Assembly (NCBI GenBank): GCA_963924555.1
Contig: OZ004584.1
Coordinates: 5,579,001 to 5,643,000, forward strand
Length of the DNA: 64,000 bases
Direction of reading: 5' to 3'
Source of the DNA: Crambe crambe
Taxonomy: Eukaryota > Porifera > Demospongiae > Poecilosclerida > Crambeidae
Below, in pieces: positions 1 through 10,522 of this stretch. The translations under genes and the position numbers were made by a program. Each line of letters opens with the position of its first letter. Positions within the stretch are counted from its first letter, which is position 1. The notes under the pieces were generated by a model that had not been told where the DNA came from, ran no database searches, and saw only the letters and a list, made by a program, of their open reading frames with translations.

Positions 1-447
1 TGTGCAACTAAACATCTATTGTCTAAACATATGAAGTGAGCTGCAAGAGTCTGTGCTAGAAGTAGAAGTTGTGACTATGACTAACTCATTTGTGGCAGAA
101 ATCCAGTCATGGATCATACATAGCATACAACTTAAGCCTTCCTGACATGGACAATCTTCCACAGCAACTTTCTTCACCAGAGAATTTGCTGATAAGATGG
201 TACTATCCTTGAAAAGGTCCCATGGGAATCCAGAAGACAAATCTTGGTTAAATTAGTAAATTTTCGTTGATTTAGGGTATCCACAAAAACCGAACAAAAA
301 AAACAACAAAAAAAAAAGTGATATAAAAACAGCTTCAGTTCACAGCAAGAAGCAGTTGTCCTATTGACATCTCCACACAGTCAATTATGAATTAACTATC
401 ATTCTCTGCAAGAGTTCAGCTATCTGTCCTTAGCAAGGAAGGAGGAA
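1..447 (+). promoter_or_regulatory. Upstream region and promoter of receptor copy 1
   Basis: The window opens at the left edge of a block that recurs at about 10022, 24925 and 33038, each time directly before a receptor gene. A TATA box (TATAAAAA) lies at 322-329. Between it and the coding start is a segment that is almost identical in all the copies. In this copy the segment just before the coding region has lost the bases that carry the start codon elsewhere. The TATA assignment is by motif and by its fixed position in the other copies. Confidence 0.6.
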
Positions 448-1880
448 ATGATCACTCTTGACAATCAATGCTTTAATGTTCCTTCAAGCGACAAGCCTCA
501 AAATCCATCTGGATCTGAAAAACGAGTTCCTTCAAGAGACGTGCCTCAAAATTCGTCCAGATCTGAAAAACGAGTTCCTTCAAGAGATGAGCCTCTAAAT
601 CCGTCTGCATATGAAGATCTTGAGTCACAGTATAGAATGCCTGCTGTAGTTGGATGTGTTTTATTTTACTGGTTGGATTCATCTTAGTAGGTAGTGCTGC
701 ATTTATTAGCTTGGGTCTTACCTCATGGAATATCAATTCCAACTTAAGGACACAAACTATGGGGCTTCAGGCTTCTAATGTAGCTGAACTTGAAAGAAGA
801 TTAGCACAGCTCCAGGTTTCTGTGAACAATAATACATTGGAATGCGACAGAAAGATATTGGAGTTTCGAAATGACAGTACATCTGAACTCGAAAGAAGAT
901 TAGCACAGTTTCAGGTTTCTGTGAACAATTATACATCAGAATGTGAAAGGAGAATAATGGAGCTTCGGAACGATACTACATCTGAACTCGAAAGAAGACT
1001 AACACAACTTCAGACATTTGAAAATAATCGCGATGATATTCAGAATAGGAATATTTTGTTATTGGTTAGGTCATTGACTGGTTTAGCTTCTTCATGTTCT
1101 GCTATCTTTGCAATGTATCCCTCCTCCCCATCAGGTCACTACTGGATCAGGCACTCCAATGGCTCTGCTGTGCGTGTGTACTGTGACATGACCAGGTCAT
1201 GTGGTAACATCACTGGAGGGTGGATGAGAGTGGCTAGTCTGAACTGGAGCAATGAATCTCTTCCATGTCCCGATGGATTCAGAGAACACAATGACTCTGG
1301 CATCCGCACTTGTGGAATCAACTCCACATCAACTGGTTCATGTTCTTCTTTGATCTTCAAAACATACAGCACTGTGTATAGTAGAGTCTGTGGCAAGATA
1401 AATGCTTATCAAGTTGGTTCTACTGATGCATTTGATACACGACAACGTCATGGCAATATAACAATTGACTCTAATTACGTGGATGGTGTCAGTCTCACGC
1501 ATGGAAGCAATCCTAGAAGACACATCTGGACTTTTGTTGCTGCTCATGATGATCGCTATATATATTCTGAAACATGTCAGTGTACGAGACCAGGTGACAG
1601 CAGAATCATGGCTCCTCCTTCTTTTGTGGGAATGGATTACTTTTGTGATACAGGAAGTCGAATGGAAGCACAAATTAGACAATTTTACCCTGATGATCCC
1701 CTGTGGAATGGGGTTGGGTGTGCTTCTACTAGCATGTGCTGTTCCTTCAACAACCCCCCGTGGTTCCACAAGCAACTCCCATCAGCCACCACTGATGACA
1801 TAGAGATGAGGGTGTGTCGTGATGAGAGCAGAAACAATGAAGACATTGCCATATCAAATGTTGAAATTTATGTACAGTAG
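424..1880 (+). pseudogene. Fibrinogen-related type II membrane receptor, copy 1 (frameshifted)
   Basis: This copy has the same layout as the intact copy at 10523: a tail of about 16-residue repeats, one transmembrane helix (ILLVGFILVGSAAFISLGL), a stalk of heptad-like ELERRLAQLQ repeats, and a Cys-rich fibrinogen-related ectodomain ending in EIYVQ. Two lesions are visible. The bases around the usual start codon are deleted, leaving an internal ATG at 448 and removing the tyrosine motif NEYEMI. One T is missing near 644, which separates the tail (448-687) from the membrane and ectodomain frame (open 654-1880). The ectodomain frame itself is undamaged, so either the lesions are recent, a sequencing error is present, or an N-terminally short protein starts at the ATG at 654. 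Confidence 0.8.
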
Positions 1881-2617
1881 TGTGCTGAGACATCTTCACT
1901 ATAAAGTGATTTTTATTCATGAAGAGTGCTGTCTTACATAAAACTTGGTAGAATCTTTCTTTTTGGAACTGTGTACATTATTTGTAGTATTTGTTTGATG
2001 AGTGTGAATGCTGTGGGTGGGAAGTAGCTAACAAATTCGAATTGATCAGACCATACCCTTAATGGGTGTGTCCTAACTACACCCATTGAACTTTGTCCAT
2101 TCACTCTGCCTCAGTGAGCTGAAGCATTTAAATCCTGGTATGGAAGGCACCTCTAGAAAAAAATTATGCCACACATGTGCCCATTTCACACACAACCATG
2201 CTCCTTTGTGTGGGACACGCCCATTTACACTGAAAATATTGGCCTGACCAGCCAGAGTGCTTCCTATGCCCCTATAGTAACAATTAAAAAAACAAAACAA
2301 AAAACAAAAAAACAACAACAATAAAACCAACAATAGCGAAGAAAATAAAACCAAAAAACTTCCTGTTCTATATAGTTTAACACTTTGATGGTTGCCATAG
2401 TGTTACTGTAATGTGTATTCCCATACCGTTTCTAGGCAGATTGACGGATTGGATCATGTGACCATCATATGACTCCACATTCACATATACAGCCCCACTA
2501 GCACAGATCATGAATTTAACTGTCCACCAAACATACTAGATCATGTGACTTCTCTTCCTTCACCAATCCACACACAGCTAGTAGCATAGCATGTGACTTA
2601 TCTTCCTATTCACACAG
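1881..2617. other. Intronic spacer after receptor copy 1
   Basis: No coding region is seen. The stretch holds the conserved receptor 3' flank, then a segment around 2050-2300 that recurs after the other receptor copies (near 13108, 16160 and 27285), with an ACACCC...GGGTGT hairpin and an A-rich tail. It then reads into sequence preceding the first PDZ exon. In the gene model it is intron of the phosphatase locus. Confidence 0.5.
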
Positions 2618-3829
2618 CCCACAGAGTACTATGATGAGCAGAATGCGTTTGAGGAGCGGATAAGTCAAGTGAGTATATATGGATGACCTTGAGGGTCTAC
2701 TCCTCATCAGAATGCAGCCAGACCAACAAGGGAGGTATGGCTTCATCGTCAAGGTAACTGGACAGTATTGAGTGTAATAGGATTTTTTCTCGGAGAAAAT
2801 TTCTTTACGGTTTTGCTAAATTTAAAGCATTTGCTACTACATAAAAAGTTTAGTATGCAATTGTAGTTGTTGCCTCAATTGCAGGGTGGAGCTGATGAAA
2901 GAATGCCAGTGATAGTGACCAAAATCACTCCAGATTCACCGGTGAGATGTTAAGCATGCCAGTGATGGGATCAAGTTTAAAACCCATCATTCATCTTTGA
3001 GGGGGTTGGAGTGAATAGGAAATACACGTTGGTGCACTGCAATAACAAGAGTGTGTACTTTATACCAACGATAAACAATATAACAGTAAAGGTATCTTAC
3101 TGTTTACAGAGGGCATTCAAAAGATATCAAAAGATATGCAGTAAACATTTTCACTCTCAGAGTGTAGCTTAGAAGTGGAAAAGCTACATAATTGTGTATT
3201 GGAGTTTGCAGAGTTCTTGCAACAATAAAGTGAGTGCCACATGTGCATTGGCAACAATGTCTAATTTCTGATTGTCATTCTCATGTTTTATAGCTTTTGA
3301 TGGCCACCCAACTTTGCCAAGTGGTTGGCCATATGACCAGCTGCTGGAAAAATTATTTCTTACTCTGAATGCACCACTTTTTGACCACTTTCTTTGACCT
3401 AATCTTGTTAGGTGATGCTTGCAGGCTGCTACTTGTAATCCCCCTGTGGAGGAAGGAGACCAAGTCCTCTACATCAACAACAGAGCCATCACCGAGAAGA
3501 CACACGAACAGATTATCTTGTTGATCAAATCCAGCAGGTAAAGGGTTATACATTTAAAACACTTGGGATCATGGAGGGGATCACTACTTGGGCTGAAACC
3601 CTGAACTTTATGTACTCTCATTTTGGTCCCAGTGAACTGGTGATGATAATAAAGCCTCGTAACCTCCAGCGAGTGAACCCGACACTGCGAAGTTCAGCTC
3701 CTACAATGGATAATGATCCGGGACACATGCTGAGAGAGTCCCTTACCTTCCTCAAGGGAACCCTCTCCTCTGGAAAGGGACTCCTCCATTTCAATATGAG
3801 TGTTAAAAATAGAATATTGATACAAAGGT

Positions 3830-3865
<36 letters not shown>

Positions 3866-6231
3866 TATCTAAAGACGTAGCTATTGTAATTCATGAACAA
3901 ATAAAGAAATTGCATCTTTTGGTATAGAGGTTTTACAATGCATAAGAAGTCCACATCAAGCTTTGCACCTGCTGGTAATTGTAGAAAAAAATGTCCTTAA
4001 GTATAACTAGCATTGCAAGGAGTTCACATTGAGGTGTTCACTATCATTAATTTTATGTAAGCACATGGGACTGAAAATCACTATCTCATGCTTCCCTCTC
4101 TTTGTTGCAGAGACTATACAGAAGGAAGCCAGGCATGGCAGCCATCGCAAGCAAACTCCCTCAAAACCAGGGCAGAAACAGATATCGTGACATTTCAGCT
4201 TGTAAGAAACTAGCTAACTAATGAGATAGAGCAATCAGGGAGAGAGGAGGAAGGGAAAAAGAAGGAGAAATTCCTTCCCTCACCCTCTTCTCCTCCTAAT
4301 ACTTCAGTTCCTGTCAATTTGTAATTCTTTAGATGATGAAACTCGAGTGCATCTGATGGAAGGTCCAGACTACATCAATGCTAGTTTTGTCAATGTAAGT
4401 GCATGCAGACATTCACATGTATTAGAGCCAACAGCATTCATCATGTGACTTACCCATTGTTTTGTGTACTGGTCATGTGATGACAGATGGAGATATACAC
4501 CACAGGTCAGATCATCAAGTACATAGCAGCACAAGGACCAATGCAGCACACCTGCAAAGACCACTGGCAGGTTAGTAAGAGAAACAGACTTGTTACGCAT
4601 AGCTTTGTGCTCTAGCACATCAGTATATACTGTAGCTATAAGAGACTTCATTAAAGATTAAGTACCTCAAGTATTAAATCAGAAATCTCCTATCTAGCTA
4701 ATAATTGAATTGCATGATGTCCTTTCTATTATAAATTCACTGACCCAACCATATGTATGTTATGTTACTGAGCATGCACAGCTCTGAGGAAAACTTTAGC
4801 AAGCAGAAGTTAGCAGATAACAGGGTTCTCCCCAGTGAAACTGATCAGAGCAGTGCTTGAATACCACATTAAAGGATTTTGATGATGATGCACACAGATG
4901 GTATGGGAGCAGGGATCCACTGGTATTGTCATGCTGACAGATGTTATAGAGGAGGGCAAAGTTCGGTGCTGTCAGTACTGGCCAGAGGTGAAGAGTTCGC
5001 GGGAGTATGGGAAGTTTGAAGTGACCACACTGTCGCAGCAGCATGATCGGATCTCCTTCATGAGACAACTACGTCTCAAGAACAGAATGGTACAAGTTAT
5101 GTACATTAGTGGAACCTTTTGATGTGGACTGGATGTCCCACTCTACGAATACTTTTGCTCATTAGCTACAATGAAAAGCTACAACCTTATTTCAGGATAC
5201 TTTCCCCTAGTCCTCCATAATAATGGAGAAGCTTCATTTTTACTTTCATTGTGTTTGGTTCTGTCTTTGCTGTTTTTTCACATACTCATCTACTTCTTCT
5301 TTTTTCTTTTGTAGTCTGGGGAAGAAAGACGAATTGTCCAAATGCAGTACATTGATTGGCCAGATCACGGTGAGTAGGACTCTGCTATGTATGATAAAAT
5401 TATCGTGTGAACCAAGCATATAATACTATCATTATTGGATTCTATCCTGATGTGTATAGGTGTTCCTGGAAGTAAGGTGGACTTTCTTCGCTTTGTGTAG
5501 GGGGTGCGGTCTTTGAGGGAAGGCATAAACACACCACTAGTTGTTCATTGCAGGTACTGATAATAGAAACTAACCTAACTCATACAATTAACTACTCCTT
5601 TTTCTCTTTAACTGATTCTGTAATGTCTTTCTTTTTTCAAGCGTTGGGATTGGTCGAACTGGAGTCCTGATATTGATGGAAATGGCACTTTGTAAGATGG
5701 AGGTGCTGGAACCTATCTACCCTCTAGAGATCGTTCGTCACATGAGAGACCAGAGAGGGATGCTTGTTCAAACACCAATAAGTTCCCTCCACGTAAGAAT
5801 GTAGCTAGTAAGTAATCTCTCCCATTCTCCATTCTCTTAACCTCTCCCTTCCTTTATCTCTCCCTTTCCCCATTCTGCAGTACCAGTACCAGTTTATGTG
5901 CGAGAGTATTTTGAAAGCTTATGAAGGTAAGTGTAAATATTTGAAATCTAGCTACAATGTAGGGAATCTTTCAGTTAAACATCATAGAGGACTGTGTATG
6001 TTAAGTTAGAAATCAATGTAGCTGTTACAGCCCAAGTGTAGTATGTCTGATCCGATTGTCCTAGACTAATAAAAAAGTAGGATAGTTTGATAGTATTATT
6101 AGCTGAATAGCTGCTTGTTGATCATCTAAGAACTCACTTTACTGTCATGTCTTGCAGATGACTATGTTGAAATTGAACTTCCTAACCGACCTCTGTCTGT
6201 GGCTGCCACTGCTAACAAAGCAATTACTTGA
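2618..6231 (+). pseudogene. PTPN3/PTPN4-like phosphatase, PDZ-PTP half, copy A
   Basis: Thirteen exon-like blocks can be read: 2618-2753, 2885-2941, 3425-3537, 3633-3795, 4111-4201, 4333-4394, 4487-4570, 4898-5089, 5315-5369, 5460-5553, 5642-5777, 5881-5926 and 6158-6231. They encode a PDZ domain with carboxylate loop GFIVKGG and a classical PTP domain with NRYRDI, WPDHG, the C-x5-R loop [11 protein letters not shown] and QTPYQYQF. Order and sequence match the C-terminal half of PTPN3/4, membrane-skeleton tyrosine phosphatases. The FERM half would lie left of the window. Lesions: an indel frameshift in the first block (2672-2695), donor GT to AT after 3795 and after 5777, and an in-frame TAG at 5498-5500 before the catalytic Cys. 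It is most likely a pseudogene. Confidence 0.85.
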
Positions 6232-6530
6232 CGACTGGTGAACTTTATTTTTATGCTTGTTCCATGCATTAATTATTAGTTTTGTCATAACTAGCTGCAT
6301 ACAATCATTCATAATACGATTCTTCATCATCTATTACAATAATAATTTTTCATTACCCTCATAATTATATTAATTACTATGTACATCACTTTTATCAACT
6401 TGTGGGCTACACATAAGCCAAAAGAACTTGGTATGAGACGTAACATAGATACTATGTACAGTACAGTGCTGTGCTAGAGCTAGAGTGTGAATTTCCATGT
6501 TAAGACCCTTTACCAACTGTACTTGTGCAG
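6232..6530. other. Spacer between phosphatase copies A and B
   Basis: This AT-rich stretch follows the last PTP exon of copy A and precedes the first recognisable FERM block. It recurs at about 20648-20946 and, diverged, at about 62508-62980. A 3' UTR and an intergenic or intronic gap are expected here. The ubiquitin-like F1 lobe of FERM could not be found in it. Confidence 0.4.
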
Positions 6531-7266
6531 TTGTGTTGAAGACCCTTTACCCACCCAACATGACGAACTACCATTTCTACTTGCAGATCAAGAAGAACCT
6601 CTTCATCACACAACTGCCATGTTCATTTGAGTCAGCTTCACTACATCATGCAAGGTACGTATCACCGAGCTAAGCCTAAGTCTAAGGCCGGTGCACTAGT
6701 AGAGTGCGAATCCTCGCGCGTATAAAAGAATGCGCAAATTCCTTGGACTGAAAGATAAATAGTCTCAGTGAGAGGGATTTTAAACAATATTTATCAATAC
6801 ACTAGATTCAGTCGTCAGATTTCACTTCAGTCCCATGATGGTCATCATTATCAATCCACGAAAAAGTCAATTGGACTTACTTTGTTCAGAAATAGTCCAA
6901 CTTTACTGGGTACTTTTTTTTTGGCAAGTATCAAGTTTGGCTATCCATTTAATTACTCTTACACTAAAATTTATTAATCTTCTTATGAACTTTACTAATA
7001 GTAAAGATTTTGATGCTTCTCAATACTCATAATACCTGTCCATCATCTCTAGCTAAGTTTTTGGTCTCTGCTATATAAATCACTATCTTTCGATGCAGCT
7101 GAGTTGGGGGACTACGTATGACCCTCGGAAGCACCTTGAGAACTATGTCAGTAATCATCCCCAAACAGACACTGGATTTTGATGAGAGAGTGGGTCAGCT
7201 CCATCAGACACTGGCAGGGAAATCATCTGCTGAAACTGAGTTCCTCTTCCTCTCCTATGCCAAGAG
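6531..7266 (+). pseudogene. FERM-domain exons of PTPN3/4-like copy B (degenerate)
   Basis: Two blocks match the FERM F1/F2 region of PTPN3/4. Block 6531-6654 reads VEDPLPTQHDEL in one frame and then TNYHFYLQIKKNLFITQLPC in another. Block 7099-7266 reads ELGDY, then DPRKHLENYVS, then IPKQTLDFDERVGQLHQ and SAETEFLFLSYAKR, each in a different frame. Family homology gives the order; the frame changes are seen directly. Acceptor and donor sites (tgtgcag/gcaag-gtacgt, gatgcag/aagag-gtatac) are present. The same frameshifts occur in the next copy at 20947-21686, so they predate the duplication. The next FERM block (see 23380) is missing here through a deletion of about 0.4 kb near 8600. Confidence 0.7.
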
Positions 7267-7368
7267 GTATACATGCATGCATACAACATGAAATGTTGTT
7301 TATACATGCTATGACGTTTGTTACTCTGTGGCATAATTATGAGAAGAGTGTGAGGAGGGAGGGAGGGA

Positions 7369-7373
<5 letters not shown>

Positions 7374-7432
<59 letters not shown>
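7374..7432. repeat. (GA)n microsatellite
   Basis: An uninterrupted GA dinucleotide run lies directly after the FERM block, followed by a unique 90-base segment that is amplified in the next unit (see 21789). Long Ser-Leu and Arg-Glu reading frames across it are artefacts of the repeat. Confidence 0.95.
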
Positions 7433-7434
<2 letters not shown>

Positions 7435-7569
7435 CCAAAATGGTGCACTCAGTGTAGTACCCCCCAGAAAATTAGACCATGCCATACTTAGCCTATCCAT
7501 GCCCATTTACTTGATGTTTCTGTTCTTCGTAACTAATCATGTAGGCTAATTATGTGGTGTAAATAGAAA

Positions 7570-8360
7570 ATAGTCTGCATATGTATACACAACACATCCC
7601 CATTGCACTGTATTTTGGCTAGTACTTTCAAGGTCACCCATTTGATAACTCAGTGCATACATCTATCTCATTACACGAGTCAGAGTGGAATATGGCAAGT
7701 GATTTCATGAGTAAGGCGGCCGTATTTTCACGAGCAGAAGGTGAGTGAAAATACAGCCTACGAGTGAAATGACTCACCATATTCCACAATGAGTGTGATA
7801 AATGATTAATTCTATACTTGATATACTTACAATAAGCATCTGTAAGTTATTATGGTTATTTATAACAGACAGGCTATTCCATAGATGTTAACTTGTAAGT
7901 TGCTAGGCAGCTGCACACAAGGAAAGCTGTAATACTTGATTAACATAATTCCTTTTAACAATCACACCTGTGACCACCATACACCTCACTTCAAAGATGT
8001 CTCTTGGAGATTGACTGTAACTCTAATGTGTGAATAGAAAGTAGTCTACGTATGTATACATGACACATCTGTATTGCACTGTACTTTGGCTTATACTTTC
8101 AAGGTCACACATTAGATAACTCGCTGCATACTAACTGTTATTTCCTTTAACAATCACACCTGTGACCATACACGTGTCACTTCAAAGATATCTCTCAGAT
8201 AATAGTCTATGCATACACGACACATTCGTATTGCACTGTACTTTGGCTTATACTTTCAAGGTCACACATTTGATAACTCGCTTCATACTAACTGTTATTT
8301 TCTTTAACAATCACACCTGTAACCATGGCACATGTCATTTCAAAGATGTCTCAGAGATTG
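7570..8360. repeat. Tandem array of ~155-bp units with an embedded foldback element
   Basis: Each unit carries a TTGCACTGTA motif, TTTCAAGGTCACACAT, ATAACTC and CAATCACACCTGTGACCAT followed by CACTTCAAAGAT. About three to four diverged units are present. A foldback with near-identical arms lies at 7685-7787 and splits the array. Homologous arrays occur at 22315-23075 and 29680-30750, with different copy number. In the gene model this is intron sequence of the FERM region. Confidence 0.75.
7685..7787. mobile_element. Foldback (MITE-like) element, unit A
   Basis: The left arm begins GTGGAATATGG and ends GTATTTTCAC; the right arm is its reverse complement with a few mismatches (GTGAAAATAC ... 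CCATATTCCAC). The arms are about 46 bases around a short GA-rich loop. Copies sit at the same place in the other units (22421-22523, 29789-29891), so it was present before the duplication. No coding capacity. Confidence 0.7.
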
Positions 8361-10021
8361 AGTGTGACTGTAATGCAGCACACAATATTGGGGGGCATCT
8401 TGACCCCCAAGCATCCCTTTGCCTCCAATCCTGCAGGTGATCACGCAGTGCATGAACAAGTCCCACCATTCCTATCCTACCATTTACTACAGTCCTGCCA
8501 GTGAAGCCACACCCTTCTAGAGAGTGAGAGAAAGAGAAAATTGAACTCTAGATTTTCATGACTTTTGATCACTAGTTATCTGCTGTTTTGATTAGTACAT
8601 GGTACTACCTTTCAGAGTTTTTTTTTGTTATTGTTGTTGTTTTAAAAGTATCTGTGTGCATACAATAATGGTTAGTAAGATTATGCAAGGACAAATAGTC
8701 TAAATCCTTGGAGCCCTGGACATATGTAGGGGAAGTCCTGCAGCTATGCTAGCATTTTGCTGGCATTAAGGTTCAACCCATTATTCCCAAAACTATGCCA
8801 GCATAATTTGCATGTCCCTAATATAGAGGTGGGAATCACATTCCATCTTGAAGGGAAAAACCCTAATTATCACATTTGCATGGTACGTAGGTACGCAACC
8901 AGCCAATTCTCGACCTTCAACTTGGTGTTTGTTCTCTCCTATTAGCATAATTATGACAATTCATAGACTGCTGTAATTAATTTGTGGAAATAAGGTGTAG
9001 ACCTCATAGCTTTGTGCCTTTGGCTGAAAATGATTTATGAATGGTCTGTTATGATCGAAGTACATGAAATCAGTGATATGAGAGATGGCTACCTTATCTG
9101 TTTGTGTTTGCAGGACAGAATAAAAAGGAAGAGAGAGCAGAGAGATTAAGAGTAAGGATTCCACCACTGCTTCATCATTTATAACATTGGTGTTTTATAG
9201 AAGAACAGGGTTTGCTAACCTGAAGTGTCTATATCTGGCAATATGACGGGTCAGTTCTCCCTCGTCCCCCTGGACCAGGACATTCCAATCAAACTCCACC
9301 GAATCACTACAGACATCTTATAACTAGAAAATGTGGTGAGTGTTGAGAAAGGTTACATCTATGTATAGTTATCAAAGATACATTTACTAGAATTATTATA
9401 TTTTATAGTTTATAATTTTTTTGGCAAAATTTTTTTGATGAATGTGTGTATTCATCAAAATAATGTGATAAGCCTCAAAGCGAGTTTCCTACTTCACTCC
9501 CTTTATATCTCATCTTGGGCTGTCATGGAAGTGAAGTAGGAATAGTTAGCTCTAATATTAGTGATGAGTAAGGGGAAGTTCACTGTTTCTTGTTGCTGGA
9601 CTTTTTTGAACCAAACACAGCTATCCCTACTTAAAATATTATTTCCTATTGTGTTATGCATATCATCTCCTTTCATGTCCTAACAATAACTGATATGTGT
9701 TCAATGTTGTAGTTTATTATACACCCACCATGCAGGGTACTAAACCATGTGTTATGTAAGTGTGCAACAAACTGAAAACCAAGTGTCATATGCACCTATA
9801 TAGCTCTAGTACTACCTAAGCTGCTAACATTAGATCTAACAAGTTTAGTAATTACCACTCCAGTGCATCACTAGTTATGTGGACAGTTCCTTCTCCTACA
9901 CCTTTACAGAGTTGTTACTACTGCACAGTGGACTATTTTCGAGGGGTAAAATTTCATGTTAATGGGAAATGGGTTAAATTTTCATGGATGGTTGGTTGGT
10001 GTAGTAGCCATGTGTGCTATA
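8361..10021. other. Intronic or intergenic stretch between FERM remnants and receptor copy 2
   Basis: No intact gene is seen. A block near 8434-8510 is conserved in all three units and reads VITQCMNKSHHSYPTIYYSP after a good acceptor; I do not recognise it. A short exon-like block at about 9114-9149 (GQNKKEERAERLR, with acceptor and GTAAGG donor) and a block near 9250-9320 (GQFSLVPLDQDIPIKLHRIT) are also conserved. A one-armed copy of a foldback element is at 9488-9630. Confidence 0.45.
9488..9630. mobile_element. One-armed copy of the 36.6-kb foldback element
   Basis: The segment contains the CCTACTTCACTCCC...GGGAGTGAAGTAGG-type centre and one outer arm of the complete element at 36583-36897. 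Equivalent pieces lie at 24432-24565 and 32554-32687. Confidence 0.6.
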
Positions 10022-10402
10022 TGTGCAACAAAACATCTATTGTCTAAACATATGAAGTGAGCTGCAAGAGTCTGTGCTAGAAGTAGAAGTTGTGACTATG
10101 ACTAACTCATTTGTTGCAGAAATCCAGTCATGGATCATACATAGCATACAATCTAAGCATTCCTGACATGGACAATCTTCCACAGCAACTTTCTTCACCA
10201 GTGAATTTGCTGATAAGATGGTACTATCCTTGAAAGGGTGCCATGGGAATCCAGAAGACAAGTCTTTTTGCAGTTAAAGTATCAGATTTTGCTACTGCAA
10301 TGATCATGGGGGTGTGGATAGCATGCGTGGTAGATATATTATTCATTGGTTAAATTTTCGTTGATTTAGAAAACCGAACAAAAAACAACAACAAAAAAGT
10401 GA

Positions 10403-10410
10403 TATAAAAA
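10403..10410 (+). promoter_or_regulatory. TATA box of receptor copy 2
   Basis: TATAAAAA lies 120 bases before the ATG at 10523. In the other intact copies the same motif lies exactly 114 bases before the ATG. The intervening leader is nearly identical in all copies. Confidence 0.65.
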
Positions 10411-10522
10411 AATAGCTTCAGTTCACAGCAAGAAGCAGTTTTGTCCTATTGACATTTCCACACAGTCAATTGTGAATTAATTATCATTCTCTGCAAGAGT
10501 TCAGCTATCTGTCCTTATAGTC

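Noticed and set aside
16..240. A 74-codon - strand frame, repeated at 10037-10261
   Set aside because: It is open in only two of the four copies of this block, has no recognisable domain and no supporting promoter; the block is repeated because it lies in the duplicated unit.
1139..1396. Antisense frames over every receptor ectodomain
   Set aside because: They are shadows of the conserved + strand frame; their similarity between copies follows from the sense sequence.
5498..5500. Special decoding of the shared stop, such as selenocysteine
   Set aside because: The codon is TAG, not TGA, and other lesions in the same copies already break the gene.
7155..7506. Ser-Leu and Arg-Glu repeat frames, also near 21575-22299 and 30817-31035
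   Set aside because: They arise from translating GA dinucleotide runs.
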